From: Halobacteriales archaeon QS_6_71_20
Lineage (GTDB): Archaea; Halobacteriota; Halobacteria; Halobacteriales; Haloferacaceae
DNA length: 64,000 bases
Assembly (NCBI GenBank): GCA_003020945.1
Contig: PXRU01000017.1
Span: 62,001 to 126,000 of the forward strand
Reading direction: 5' to 3'
Of this stretch, positions 42,324 through 51,344 are shown one piece after another. The notes below the pieces were generated by a model. It was given only the letters and a program-made list of their open reading frames with translations, did no database searches and was not told the DNA's origin. The translations under genes and the position numbers were made by a program. The first letter of the stretch is position 1; the number at the start of each line of letters is the position of its first letter.

Positions 42324-43137
42324 ACGCGGGGTGCGACCCGCGCTCACCGACGGCCCGAACCTCGACAAGGAGGACGCCGTGTTGCGCGTCGACGGGCTTC
42401 ACAAGACGTTCGGCGGGCTCGTCGCGACCGACGACGCCTCCTTCGCCGTCGAGCGGGGGAGCATCACGGGCCTGATCGGGCCCAACGGCGCGGGCAAGTC
42501 GACGATCTTCGACCTCGTCTCCGGCTTCTACGAGCCCGACGCCGGGAGCGTCGCCGTCGACGGCGTGGACGTGACCGACGCCGAGCCCCACGAGGTCGCC
42601 GACGCGGGGCTGATCCGGACGTTCCAGACCCCCCGTAGGCTGGAGGGGATGACCGTCCGCGAGGCGATGCTCGTCGGGCCGCGACGGCAGCCCGGCGAGT
42701 CGTTCCTGAAGCTGTTCACGAGCCCCGACGAGGTCGAGGCCGCCGAGACCCGCAACGTCGAGGACGCCCAGCGGATGCTGGAGCGGTTCGAGATCGACCA
42801 CCTCGCCACGCAGCCGGCGACCGCCCTCTCGGGCGGCCAGCTGAAGCTCGTCGAGCTCGCGCGGGCGATGCTCGCCGAGCCGGAACTGCTCTTACTCGAC
42901 GAGCCGGTCGCGGGGGTGAACCCGACGCTCGCGAACGAGCTGCGCGACCACATCGCCCGCCTCAACGAGGAGGGCGTGACGCTGTGTATCATCGAACACG
43001 ACATGGAGTTCGTCATGAGCCTCGCCGACCCGATCGTCGTACTCGACCGGGGGAGCGTCCTCGTCGAGGGGACGCCCGAGGCGGTCAGGGACGACGACCG
43101 CGTCGTCGACGCGTACCTCGGGGGACCGGGCGAATGA
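42316..43137 (+). CDS. livG: Liv-type ABC transporter ATPase (LivG)
   Basis: 273 residues. Walker A GLIGPNGAGKSTIFDLV, LIRTFQTPRRLEGMTVREA (Q-loop), signature ATALSGGQLKLVELARAM, Walker B LLLLDEPVAGVNP and switch His IIEHDMEFVM. GKST and LSGGQ are intact. The first of two ATPases that power LivH/LivM. Overlaps livM upstream and livF downstream (ATGA). Confidence 0.95.
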   Translation: MSERGVRPALTDGPNLDKEDAVLRVDGLHKTFGGLVATDDASFAVERGSITGLIGPNGAGKSTIFDLVSGFYEPDAGSVAVDGVDVTDAEPHEVADAGLIRTFQTPRRLEGMTVREAMLVGPRRQPGESFLKLFTSPDEVEAAETRNVEDAQRMLERFEIDHLATQPATALSGGQLKLVELARAMLAEPELLLLDEPVAGVNPTLANELRDHIARLNEEGVTLCIIEHDMEFVMSLADPIVVLDRGSVLVEGTPEAVRDDDRVVDAYLGGPGE

Positions 43138-43913
43138 GCGACCGCGAACCCCCGTCGGCGACCGATGCCGCCGACGACGGGAGCGGAGGCGACGCCGCCG
43201 ACGCGGCGGACGCCGTCCTCTCGGTGGAGCACGTCGACGGCGGCTACGGCGACGTCCAGGTGCTCGACGACCTCTCGCTGTCGCTGTCGGCCGGGGAGAT
43301 CGCGTGTCTCATCGGCCCGAACGGCGCCGGCAAGTCGACGGTGCTGAAGACGGTGTTCGGGCTGTTGACGCCGTGGTCCGGCCGCGTGCGCTACCGCGGC
43401 GACGACATCGGCGGCACGGCTCCGGAGGAGATCGTCCGCGAGGGGATCGGCTACGTCCCCCAGACGGAGAACGTGTTCGGGAGCCTCACGATCGAGGAGA
43501 ACCTCCGGATGGGCGGGGTCGCCCGCGACGACGACCTCGGACCGGTGATCGACGGGCTGTACGACCGGTTCCCGGTCCTGACGGAGAAGCGCGACGCGAA
43601 AGCCCGCACCCTCTCCGGCGGCCAACGGCAGGTGCTGGCGTTCGCCCGCGCGCTCGTGATGGAGCCGGACGTGCTGCTGATCGACGAGCCGTCCGCGGGG
43701 CTCGCGCCGAACACGGCCGACGAGGTGTTCGACGACGTGCTCGCGGTCAACGAGCTCGGAACGGCGATCCTGATGGTCGAGCAGAACGCCCGCAAGGGGC
43801 TGTCCGTCTCCGATTCGGGCTACGTGCTCGACCAGGGGAGCGTCGCCTTCGCCGGCGAGGCCGACGGGCTGCTCGACGACCCGGAGGTGTCGCGGCTGTA
43901 CCTCGGCGGATAG
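43134..43913 (+). CDS. livF: Liv-type ABC transporter ATPase (LivF)
   Basis: 259 residues. An Asp/Ala-rich N-terminal extension of about 28 residues is followed by the ATPase: Walker A CLIGPNGAGKSTVLKTVFGL, YVPQTENVFGSLTIEENLRM (Q-loop), signature TLSGGQRQVLAFARAL, Walker B VLLIDEPSAGLAP and MVEQNARKGLS (Q replaces the switch His, normal for LivF). Last gene of the five-gene operon. Confidence 0.95.
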   Translation: MSDREPPSATDAADDGSGGDAADAADAVLSVEHVDGGYGDVQVLDDLSLSLSAGEIACLIGPNGAGKSTVLKTVFGLLTPWSGRVRYRGDDIGGTAPEEIVREGIGYVPQTENVFGSLTIEENLRMGGVARDDDLGPVIDGLYDRFPVLTEKRDAKARTLSGGQRQVLAFARALVMEPDVLLIDEPSAGLAPNTADEVFDDVLAVNELGTAILMVEQNARKGLSVSDSGYVLDQGSVAFAGEADGLLDDPEVSRLYLGG

Positions 43914-44002
43914 CCGTCGAGCCGTCCGCCGTCGGCGTCATCGCCCCGCCGCCGTCGGGCGCCATCGAAACCCTTAGTGTATGAACCCGCCAATCCGGGC
44001 AC

Positions 44003-44269
44003 ATGAGGAAGCTCATCGTCCACGGCGACCCCGGGGTCCGCAAGGACGGGATCATCGACTACGACGGCGAGGAGCTGCAGGTCTTCGCCGTCCAGCGACA
44101 GGGGGAGTTCCACGGCCCCGACGAGCCGCAGCTGTGGTGTACCGTCGGCACCGAGGACGAGCGCGAGGCGTTCGACCGGCGGACGTACGTCCCCCACTGG
44201 CTGGAGGTCGACACCGTCGAGGCGGCGGCGCTTGACGTCGTGAAGGAGGGCGGCGACCTCACGGTCTGA
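44003..44269 (+). CDS. Small conserved haloarchaeal protein (HAH_0734 type)
   Basis: 88 residues, function unknown. Compact alpha/beta sequence: MRKLIVHGDPGVRKDGIIDY, ELQVFAVQRQGEFHGPDEPQ and TYVPHWLEVDTVEAAALDVV. A short A/T-rich CCTTAGTGTATGAA lies about 25-30 bases before the ATG. The family name is from memory. Converges on the DUF2298 gene with 17 bases between ends. Confidence 0.72.
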   Translation: MRKLIVHGDPGVRKDGIIDYDGEELQVFAVQRQGEFHGPDEPQLWCTVGTEDEREAFDRRTYVPHWLEVDTVEAAALDVVKEGGDLTV

Positions 44270-44286
44270 CCGGCACGACCGACCGC

Positions 44287-46568
44287 TCAGTTCTCCTCGT
44301 CTCGGAGCCGTGAGGCCGGCGGGAGCTCCGACTCCGTCACCCGGTACACCGTCACGGTCGGCGTCGACGCCGCGTCAATCCGCTCGACGCCGTCGATCGA
44401 CGCGAAGTCGATCGGGCCGGACGAGCCGTAGCGCTCGCGCTCGGCGGGGCCGACCCAGACGTAGCGCACGTCGTGCTCGCGCAGCACCTCGACCGCGGCC
44501 GCCCGCGAGGTGTACGCGTCGTCGACCTGCCGTACCCGCGAGAAGTAGGCGTCCGGGCCGCGGTAGCCGACCTCGTGGTGCCAGCCGGCGACGGTCGGCA
44601 GTCCGGTCAGGCTGGCGGCGGGGCTGGCATCCCAGCGGTACATCCGCGGCGAGTGGCCGCGGGGGTTCTCGGCCCCGGGATACACCCCGGTCGCGGGCGC
44701 CGACAGCAGCGCTGGCTGACCCTCGCGGGCGTCGAGCCACTCGATCGGCCGCCGTTCGTCGGAGTGGAACGTCCCGACGAAGTGGGTGCCGTCGAGCGTC
44801 GGCTCGTCGGGGTACCGCCCGTCGACGTGCGCCGGCAGGGCGAAGGCGGCGTACATCCCCGTCGACGCGAGCAGCAGCGAGACGAACACCGCCGACGCGA
44901 CGTCGCGGGTGCCCGCGCTCGGCCACAGCGCCGCGGCGTCGGGCCGCGGCGGCGCCCGCAACAGCCCGCCGAGGACGACCCCCGCGGCCGCGGCCCACAG
45001 CGGCCACACCTGGGCGTACGTCTTGAACACGGTGTTCATCCGCCCCGGCCCGGCCTGCTCGTTCAGGAACACCAGCTCGACCAGCAGCGCGAGGCCGGCG
45101 CCGCCGACGACCAGCACCGTCTCGAAGCCGGCGCGGTCGGTCCGCAGCGCCACCCAGCCGGCGACGAGCAGCAGCCCGAACGGCGCGAGCGCGGGGAGGC
45201 CGACGGCGACGGCGGCGACCCCGAGCGCGACGGCGCCGCCGAGGACGGGCAGGGGCCGCTCGCGCCCGACCGCGCCGAACAGCCCCGCGAGGAACGTCGC
45301 CACGAACGCCCCGTGGACGAGCAGCAGCTCCCCAAGCGACGAGCGCATCCCGACGGGGAGGACGGCGAGGGAGCGCTCGCTTCCGCCGCCGCCGACCGCG
45401 CCGACCAGGAACGGCGCGGCGACCAGCAGCGCGAGCGCGCCCGCGCCGGCAACGAGCCCCGCCGCGCGGCGGGGGCGGCCGCGAGCCCCAGCCACGCCAG
45501 CCCGAGGACGCTCGGGAAGCTCCAGGTGTCGACGACCGCCTGGAAGCCGCCGACGAGCGGCATCGCCGCGAACAGGAGCAGCCGTCGACGACGGGGCTCG
45601 CCGCCGGGGGTCCGGTAGAGGGCGAACGAAAGCGCCGCCGCCAGCAGGAGGAACGGGGTCATCGTCATGTGGGCGTGCAGGTCGCCGTTGAGCCACGCGA
45701 ACAGGGGGAACTCGTTGATCGTCCCCGAGATCACGCGGCTGGCGGTCCAGTAGGAGAACTCCTCGGCGGCGACGGCCGGGTCGACCCCGAGCGCGCTCGC
45801 CAGGGACGCGCGGCTGTCCGGCGGGAGCGCGCGGAGGAGGACCCACCCGGCGGTGTGGAGGTTCGCCGCCACCCCGACGAGAGCCGCCGCAAGCAGCGCG
45901 GCCGTCCGCCGGGAGCGACCCCGACTGACGGCGACCGACCCGGCGAGGTCGTAGACGGCGGTCACGAGCATCCCGAAGAAGCCCGCGAGCGCGAGGTTGT
46001 AGCCGAACCGGGCGGGCGTGGCCGTCAGCGTCGACAGCAGCGCCGCGAGGAGGTGGCCGCCGTAGTAGTAGCGGACCGACTCCCCGGCGAACCACATGTC
46101 CTCCGGCGGGAGCGCCCCCGTCCGCAGCAGCGACTTGAGGAGGCCGTAATCGAGGAACTTCTCCCCGCCGCCGGGGCTGACGGCGGGGTCGAACGCCCGG
46201 ACCGCCACGACGAACAGGAAGGCGACGGCGAAGACGGCGGCGGTCTCGGCGAGGACGGTCCGGTCGGGGAGGCGCTCGACGGCGCCGTCGGCGACCCGGA
46301 CGTCGCCCCCGCGGAGGGCGTCGCGGTCGAGGAGGGCGACGGCCGCGAGCGCGAGCAGGAGGAGGCAGCCGGCCGCGAGCGCGACGGGACCGAACGCGAC
46401 GCGGCCCACCCAGAACCCGGCGACTCCGAGCGTCAGCGCCGAGACCGGGAGGGCGAGACCGGCACCGCGGGTGGCCGAGCGGGGGAACAGCCGGGCCGCA
46501 AGCGGGACGCCGACGGCCCCCAGCGCGAGGAGGGCGACGAGCCAGCGGGCGACGAGACCGTACTCCAT
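44287..46568 (-). pseudogene. DUF2298 multispanning membrane protein, apparent single frameshift
   Basis: The sequence from ATG 46568 to near 45465 and from there to 44287 lies in two frames that together make one DUF2298 (YYY-type) protein of about 760 residues. Frame 1 has AFDPAVSPGGGEKFLDYGLL, VRYYYGGHLLAALLSTL, NLHTAGWVLLRAL and ISGTINEFPLFAWLNGDLHA; frame 2 has MNTVFKTYAQVWPLWAAAA and WHHEVGYRGPDAYF. The shift falls in GC-rich GCCGCGCGGCGGGGCTCG, where one base appears missing. It may be a sequencing error or a true mutation. The family is a predicted glycosyltransferase-like membrane protein; neighbours here (GT2, GtrA) support a glycan role. Confidence 0.85.
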
Positions 46569-46690
46569 CGGTCGTGAGGGGTCGCCGGCGCGGTAAGTCG
46601 CTTTCCCTCCCGCGAGGCCGCGGTCGCCCGGCCGTCTCCGGGTCGCGGCGTGACGCAACGACTAAGGCTCGACCGCCCCGGATCGGACCC

Positions 46691-46969
46691 GTGTCACACG
46701 ACGAGGCGGGTGCCGAGCCCCGCGCCGCGGACGACGACGCGAACGGCGCCGACGGGACGCCGGCGACGCCCGGACCGCGCGGCGACCGCCGGCTGGTGTT
46801 CGCGGGCGGGCTCGGACTCATCGCCGCGCTGCTGGGCTATCTCGCGGTGCGGGGGCTGGTCGCGGCCGGCACGCTGCCCGGCCGGGTCGAGGTGCTCGCG
46901 CTCCCGGTGTTCGGGCTGCTCGGCGTCACCGGGTTCGTGCTGTTCGTCGCCTCGTTCGTCGCCGAGTAG
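46691..46969 (+). CDS. Small two-helix membrane protein
   Basis: 92 residues from GTG 46691. A polar acidic N-terminus (~30 residues) is followed by RRLVFAGGLGLIAALLGYLA and a second helix, VLALPVFGLLGVTGFVLFVA, close to the C-terminal end SFVAE. Divergent from the DUF2298 gene; function unknown. Similar short proteins of the DUF7315-like kind occur in haloarchaea, but I cannot confirm the family. Confidence 0.7.
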   Translation: MSHDEAGAEPRAADDDANGADGTPATPGPRGDRRLVFAGGLGLIAALLGYLAVRGLVAAGTLPGRVEVLALPVFGLLGVTGFVLFVASFVAE

Positions 46970-47183
46970 CCGCCCGCCGCGGCATCACCCCGTCCGTGCG
47001 GCGTCACCGTCGTCCGGGCGGGGCCGCCAGTTACCCGAGCGGAGCCGTCCGTCGCCGACGCGGCGTCGCCCTCGCCGGGGTGAGGCCGCCGATCTCCGTA
47101 AACTTGACCGCGTGGGCGCTCCGCCACGCCGCACGGTACTCGGTTTCACACCGCTTTTAGGCGGCCACGCGGAATCGGGGGGT

Positions 47184-48002
47184 ATGCAGCCGACCGTCGG
47201 CGTCGTCGTCCCCGCATACCGCCCGGACCCGGGGCGGCTCCGGGCGTACCTCCGCGCCCTCCGCGAGACGGTCGACCCCGACGAGCTCCGCGTCGAACTC
47301 GACCGCCCGGGCGAGGCCCGCGGGTCGGCGACGGAGCCGGCGGCGCCGGAGCTTCCCGAGGGCGTCGACTGTAACGTCGTCCGCCGTCGCCGCGGGAAGG
47401 GCGCGGCCGTCACCGCCGGCTTCGAGGCGCTGTCGACGGACGTGTACGCCTTCGCCGACGCCGACGGGGCGACGCCCGCGCGGTCGCTCGCGGACGTGCT
47501 CGCGCCGGTGGTCGACGACGGGGCGGACCTCGCGACGGGGTCGCGCCGCCACCCCGACGCCGACGTGCGCTCCCACCAGACGTTCGCGCGGCGCTTTCTC
47601 GGCGACGGCTTCGCGTGGGCCGCCCGGCGCCTGCTCGATGCGGAACTGTACGACTACCAGTGCGGCGCGAAGGCGCTGTCGGCGGAGGCGTGGGCGGGCG
47701 TCCGCGACCACCTGTACGAGCCGGGGTTCGCGTGGGACATCGAACTGGTCGCCGTCGCCGGCGCCCTCGGCTACCGTATCGCCGAGGTGCCCGTCACCTG
47801 GAAGGACCAGCCCGGCTCCACCGTCTCCCCGGTGGGCGACACGCTCGACATGGGGCGGGGGCTGCTCGTTGCGCGTCATCGCGCGCGGCTCATCCGCGAC
47901 GACCGGCTCCACCGCCTGCTCGACCGCGAGGAGGCCGTCGCGCTCGTGAACCGCCGCGACGGCGGACCCCGCCCCGGACCGGCCGACGGTGACCCGCGAT
48001 GA
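47184..48002 (+). CDS. Family 2 glycosyltransferase (dolichol-phosphate-sugar synthase-like)
   Basis: 272 residues. GT-A fold: VGVVVPAYRPDPGRLRAYLR at the N-terminus, VRRRRGKGAAVTAGFEALS, the metal-binding FADADGATPARS (DxD), LATGSRRHPDA and ELYDYQCGAKALSAEAW ... FAWDIELVAVAGALGYRIAE, all typical of DPM/ALG5-like enzymes that load a sugar onto a polyprenyl phosphate. The stop overlaps the ATG of GtrA, its usual membrane partner. A long leader region before ATG 47184 shows no gene. Confidence 0.93.
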   Translation: MQPTVGVVVPAYRPDPGRLRAYLRALRETVDPDELRVELDRPGEARGSATEPAAPELPEGVDCNVVRRRRGKGAAVTAGFEALSTDVYAFADADGATPARSLADVLAPVVDDGADLATGSRRHPDADVRSHQTFARRFLGDGFAWAARRLLDAELYDYQCGAKALSAEAWAGVRDHLYEPGFAWDIELVAVAGALGYRIAEVPVTWKDQPGSTVSPVGDTLDMGRGLLVARHRARLIRDDRLHRLLDREEAVALVNRRDGGPRPGPADGDPR

Positions 48003-48565
48003 ACGGCGACATCGGAACGGACGCCGACGTCGAGGTGGGCACGGGACCGGACGCAGACGCCAGTGTGGAGACGGACGCCGGTACGGAGGCGGACACCGAT
48101 GCGGAGGCGGACGCCGACGCAGGGACGGGGGTGGCCGCGCTCCTCTCGGGGGTGCGGATCGGGCAGTTCGTCTCCGTCGGCGCGGCGGGCGCGTCGCTGG
48201 AGACGGCTCTCGTCGCGCTGCTCACGACGGCGGCGGCGGCGCCGCCGCTGGCCGCCAAGGCCGTCGGCGCCGAGGCGTCGATCTCGCTGATGTTCCTGCT
48301 GAACGACCGCTACACGTTCGGGACGGAGGGCGCAGTCGGCGCCGTCGCGCTCGCCCGCCGGTGGGCGCGCTCGCATCTGGTCCGGGTCGGCGGGCTGGCC
48401 GTCGCGTTCGCGACGCTGTGGCTCCTCACCGCCCGGACCGACGTGACGCTCGCGGTCGGCGGCCGCGACCTGTGGCCCACCGTCGCCAACCTGATCGGGA
48501 TCGGCATCGGGCTCTCGCTCAACTACGTCGCCGAGAGCGTGTTCACCTGGCGCGTGCTGGAGTGA
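47999..48565 (+). CDS. GtrA-family membrane protein
   Basis: 188 residues. The first ~44 residues are a low-complexity acidic Asp/Ala/Glu/Thr segment (TDADVEVGTGPDADASVETD), then four membrane helices with family motifs (IGQFVSVGAAGASLETALVA; LMFLLNDRYTFG; NLIGIGIGLSLNYVAESVFT; WRVLE). GtrA proteins translocate or assist transfer of lipid-linked sugars. Four-base overlap with the glycosyltransferase shows a dedicated pair. Confidence 0.9.
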   Translation: MNGDIGTDADVEVGTGPDADASVETDAGTEADTDAEADADAGTGVAALLSGVRIGQFVSVGAAGASLETALVALLTTAAAAPPLAAKAVGAEASISLMFLLNDRYTFGTEGAVGAVALARRWARSHLVRVGGLAVAFATLWLLTARTDVTLAVGGRDLWPTVANLIGIGIGLSLNYVAESVFTWRVLE

Positions 48566-48639
48566 CGTGGCCGAAAACCGCACACGGCGGCGGGATCGGA
48601 AACACAACCCTTACAAGCGACGGTTGTGTTCGTTGTAGT

Positions 48640-48714
48640 AGCGGGATGGGATAGCCAGGAGATTCCGCCGGGCTCATAACCCGGAGATCGGTAGTTCAAA
48701 TCTACCTCCCGCTA
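48640..48714 (+). tRNA. Initiator tRNA-Met (CAT)
   Basis: The acceptor stem AGCGGGA (48640-48646) pairs with TCCCGCT (48707-48713), and the first pair A-T is typical of archaeal initiators. The anticodon stem CCGGG/CCCGG holds the GGG/CCC block characteristic of initiators. The loop CTCATAA gives anticodon CAT. The T-arm is GGTAG-TTCAAAT-CTACC. No CCA encoded. An A/T-rich CCCTTACAAG is about 30 bases upstream. Confidence 0.96.
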
Positions 48715-48836
48715 CTCCTTCGAGACCGATCCGGTCCCGCCCGAGACGTGTCACCGCACGTCCGACTCCCCGCTCCGCTCGTCCTAGCTCGATCGACCGA
48801 TAGGGTTTTTATATCCGCTCGCTAACGGGCGTGAGT

Positions 48837-49286
48837 ATGGCCGACAGCGACGAGGTGGTCTCGTTCGATGTCGCGGCTGCGAGGGCAGAGATCGAGGCCG
48901 CCCTCGAAGGCGACGCTCTCCACGTCGTCGCCCCGTTCACGCCCGACGAGTACGAGGTCGTCCACTGTGACGAGCTGACGCGGTCGTTCTACGCCGACGA
49001 CGCGGAGATGACCGATCACTTCGATATGGTCCACCGGTACGCCGGGATCGACTTCTCGGAGATCGGACTGTTCGTCGACGACCTGTTCCCGGTCGGCGGG
49101 GGCGTCGAGTACATCGCCACCGGGATGGAGCACCTTACCGTCGTCCGTCTGTACGTCGACCGCGAGGGACTGTTGCTCACGCTCGACGCCGACGCCGACG
49201 TGACGGCGGCCGTCGAGGCCGTCCGCGACGCGATCGACTCCGACCTGGGCGCGACTGGAGGCGTACCCTCCGCCTCCGACCGCTGA
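48837..49286 (+). CDS. Conserved haloarchaeal protein, possible sensory or regulatory
   Basis: 149 residues, function unknown. An acidic start is followed by an alpha/beta sequence (LHVVAPFTPDEYEVVHCDEL; MVHRYAGIDFSEIGLFVDDL; LTVVRLYVDREGLLLTLDAD). A strong TATA (TTTTTTATATCC, about 48805-48816) lies about 20-25 bases before ATG 48837, so transcription is almost leaderless; this also favours 48837 over GTG 48831. Stands alone. Confidence 0.75.
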   Translation: MADSDEVVSFDVAAARAEIEAALEGDALHVVAPFTPDEYEVVHCDELTRSFYADDAEMTDHFDMVHRYAGIDFSEIGLFVDDLFPVGGGVEYIATGMEHLTVVRLYVDREGLLLTLDADADVTAAVEAVRDAIDSDLGATGGVPSASDR

Positions 49287-49340
49287 GCGGACGGTATCGG
49301 TCCTCGGAGAGCGCCGGTATCCGTCCTCTGACGCTCGATA

Positions 49341-49412
49341 CGGCCGTATTATAATAAATCCCAACACTCGGAGGTTCAACGCTCTTCCGTGGTCGTTGTG
49401 GATCGATCACTC
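49341..49412 (+). promoter_or_regulatory. Promoter of the NMT1/SsuA-type ABC operon
   Basis: An unusually A/T-rich GTATTATAATAAATC (about 49346-49360) stands about 55-65 bases before ATG 49413, leaving a leader of about 30-35 bases. GGAGG at about 49371 is too far from the ATG to act as its Shine-Dalgarno. This is the main promoter for the four-gene operon. Confidence 0.6.
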
Positions 49413-50513
49413 ATGTCATTAGATGACACGGGCGGAGGCGTCTCTCGGCGAGACTACATCGCGAGCGCTGGCGCGGCGGCCGGGTTGGGGTTCATCGCGG
49501 GGTGTGCCGACGGCGGCGGCGCCGACGGCGGCGGCGGAGCGACGACGAAGCCGCCGACCTCCTCCGGCTCCGGCGGGATGTACGAGGCGGAAGTGACGGT
49601 CACCCACTGGCCGATCCTCATGTACGCGCCGCCGTACCAGGCGGCGATGGAGAACGGCTACTTCGAGGAGGAGGGGATCCGACTGACCAACGTCGTCGGC
49701 AGCAGCGGCGGCGGGACGACCGTCCGGAACGTCGTCACCGGCGGCCTCCCGTTCGGAGAAGTCTCGACGCCGGGAGCGGTCAACGCCTACTACGCGGGTG
49801 CGCCCTTGAGTATCGTCGCCGGAACGACGAACTCGCCGGGGACGATCAACTGGGTGTCGCCCGCGGGCTCGGACATCACAGACATCACAGATCTGGCCGG
49901 TAAGAAAGTCGGCTACACTAGCGCCGGGTCGGTGACGCAGAACACGTCCGCGCTGGCGGTACGGCGAGCCGACGGGATCGCCGTCGACGAGGTGGAGTTC
50001 CAGGCGATGGGTGGACTCAGCGAGGGACTCACGGCCGTCGGCGAGGGCTCGATCGATGTCGCTGCCCATCTGGACCCGGTCTTTTCCAGTCACCAGCAGG
50101 ACGACCGCTGGCAGGTCGCGTTCTGGGCGAAAGACTACATCGAGACGTTCCAACAGACCAGCGTCATCACCGGCCCCGATGTGAAAGAGGAGAACCCCGA
50201 GGCGGTCGAGGGGTTCCTCAAGGCGCGCGCCCGCGGCGTCGAGTTCGTGCGCGAGAACCCGGACGAGGCCGCCGAGATCTTCGCCTCGCACAACGACGGC
50301 TACGACCCCGACGTGATGGGTGCGGCTATCGAGAACGTCGAGCCGGACCGGTACTACACGACCAACGGGTTCAGCATCCCCGGACTCGAACTGGTCGAAA
50401 CGGGCATGAAGAACATCGATCTGATCGATCGCGCGATCGAGTGGTCGGAGATCGTCGATCAGTCGTTTCTGCCCGAGGAGAAACGGGTCGACGTCGGAAA
50501 GGCGGAGCAGTAG
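49413..50513 (+). CDS. ABC transporter substrate-binding lipoprotein, NMT1/SsuA-like
   Basis: 366 residues from ATG 49413. TAT signal SRRDYIASAGAAAGLGFIAG and lipobox AGC, then a Gly-rich linker. The body is of the SsuA/THI5-like fold (VTHWPILMYAPPYQAAMENG; GLPFGEVSTPGAVNAYYAGA; DLAGKKVGYTSAGSVTQNTS; FLKARARGVEFVRENPDEAA). Such proteins bind sulfonates, nitrate, pyrimidine precursors or aromatic acids; the ligand here is unknown. It heads an operon with ATPase and two permeases, and a putative regulator and two enzymes lie downstream on the other strand. Confidence 0.9.
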   Translation: MSLDDTGGGVSRRDYIASAGAAAGLGFIAGCADGGGADGGGGATTKPPTSSGSGGMYEAEVTVTHWPILMYAPPYQAAMENGYFEEEGIRLTNVVGSSGGGTTVRNVVTGGLPFGEVSTPGAVNAYYAGAPLSIVAGTTNSPGTINWVSPAGSDITDITDLAGKKVGYTSAGSVTQNTSALAVRRADGIAVDEVEFQAMGGLSEGLTAVGEGSIDVAAHLDPVFSSHQQDDRWQVAFWAKDYIETFQQTSVITGPDVKEENPEAVEGFLKARARGVEFVRENPDEAAEIFASHNDGYDPDVMGAAIENVEPDRYYTTNGFSIPGLELVETGMKNIDLIDRAIEWSEIVDQSFLPEEKRVDVGKAEQ

Positions 50514-50522
50514 CTCCCGGCC

Positions 50523-51344
50523 ATGCTCGAACTACGGAACCTCTCGAAGACGTACGGCCTCGGCGACGACCGCACGAGCACCATCGTCGCGCTCGATGGG
50601 ATCGATCTCACGGTCGAGGAGGGGGAGTTCGTGTCGATCATCGGTCCGACCGGCTGCGGCAAGAGCACGCTCTTCGAGGTGATCGGCGGGCTCACCGACG
50701 CGACCGAGGGCCGGGTCGACATCGACGGCGACAGGGTCGACGGCCCCGACGAGCGCATCGGCATGGTGTTTCAGGACCATAGCACCTTCCCGTGGCTGTC
50801 GGTTATCGAGAACGTGGCGTTCGGCCTGCGGATGAACGGCGTCTCGAAGGCCGAACGGCGCGAGCGTGCCCACGAGATGATCGACCTCGTGGGCCTGAGC
50901 GGATTCGAGGACGCCAGCCCCACGGAACTGTCGGGCGGGATGAACCAGCGGGTCGCGATCGCGCGGACGCTGGTGATGGACCCCGACATCATCCTGATGG
51001 ACGAGCCGTTCGGGGCGCTCGACGAGCAGACCCGCCTCATCATCGGCAACGAACTGCTGCGGATCTGGCGGGAGACGGGAGCGACGATCCTGTTCGTGAC
51101 CCACAACATCAACGAGGCGGTGCAGTTATCCGACCGCATCGCGGTGATGAGTGCCCGTCCCGGTCGGTTCAAGACGATCGTCGACAACGACATTCCGCGC
51201 CCCCGCGACGACGATACGATGTCGACCGAGGCGTTCAACGATCTCGTCCAGCGGCTGTGGACCGAGCTGAAATCGGAGTCGCGCAAGGGGATGGAGCAAC
51301 AGGAGGGCCGAACCGTCACCGCCGGCAGCGAGGCCGACTCATGA
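50523..51344 (+). CDS. ABC transporter ATPase, SsuB/NrtD-like
   Basis: 273 residues. Walker A SIIGPTGCGKSTLFEVI, Q-loop GMVFQDHSTFPWLSVIENVA, signature ELSGGMNQRVAIARTL, Walker B IILMDEPFGALDEQTR and switch His FVTHNINEAVQLSDRI. All catalytic motifs are present; the signature has SGGM instead of SGGQ, as in some relatives. Nine bases after the binding-protein stop, overlapping the first permease by four. Confidence 0.95.
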   Translation: MLELRNLSKTYGLGDDRTSTIVALDGIDLTVEEGEFVSIIGPTGCGKSTLFEVIGGLTDATEGRVDIDGDRVDGPDERIGMVFQDHSTFPWLSVIENVAFGLRMNGVSKAERRERAHEMIDLVGLSGFEDASPTELSGGMNQRVAIARTLVMDPDIILMDEPFGALDEQTRLIIGNELLRIWRETGATILFVTHNINEAVQLSDRIAVMSARPGRFKTIVDNDIPRPRDDDTMSTEAFNDLVQRLWTELKSESRKGMEQQEGRTVTAGSEADS

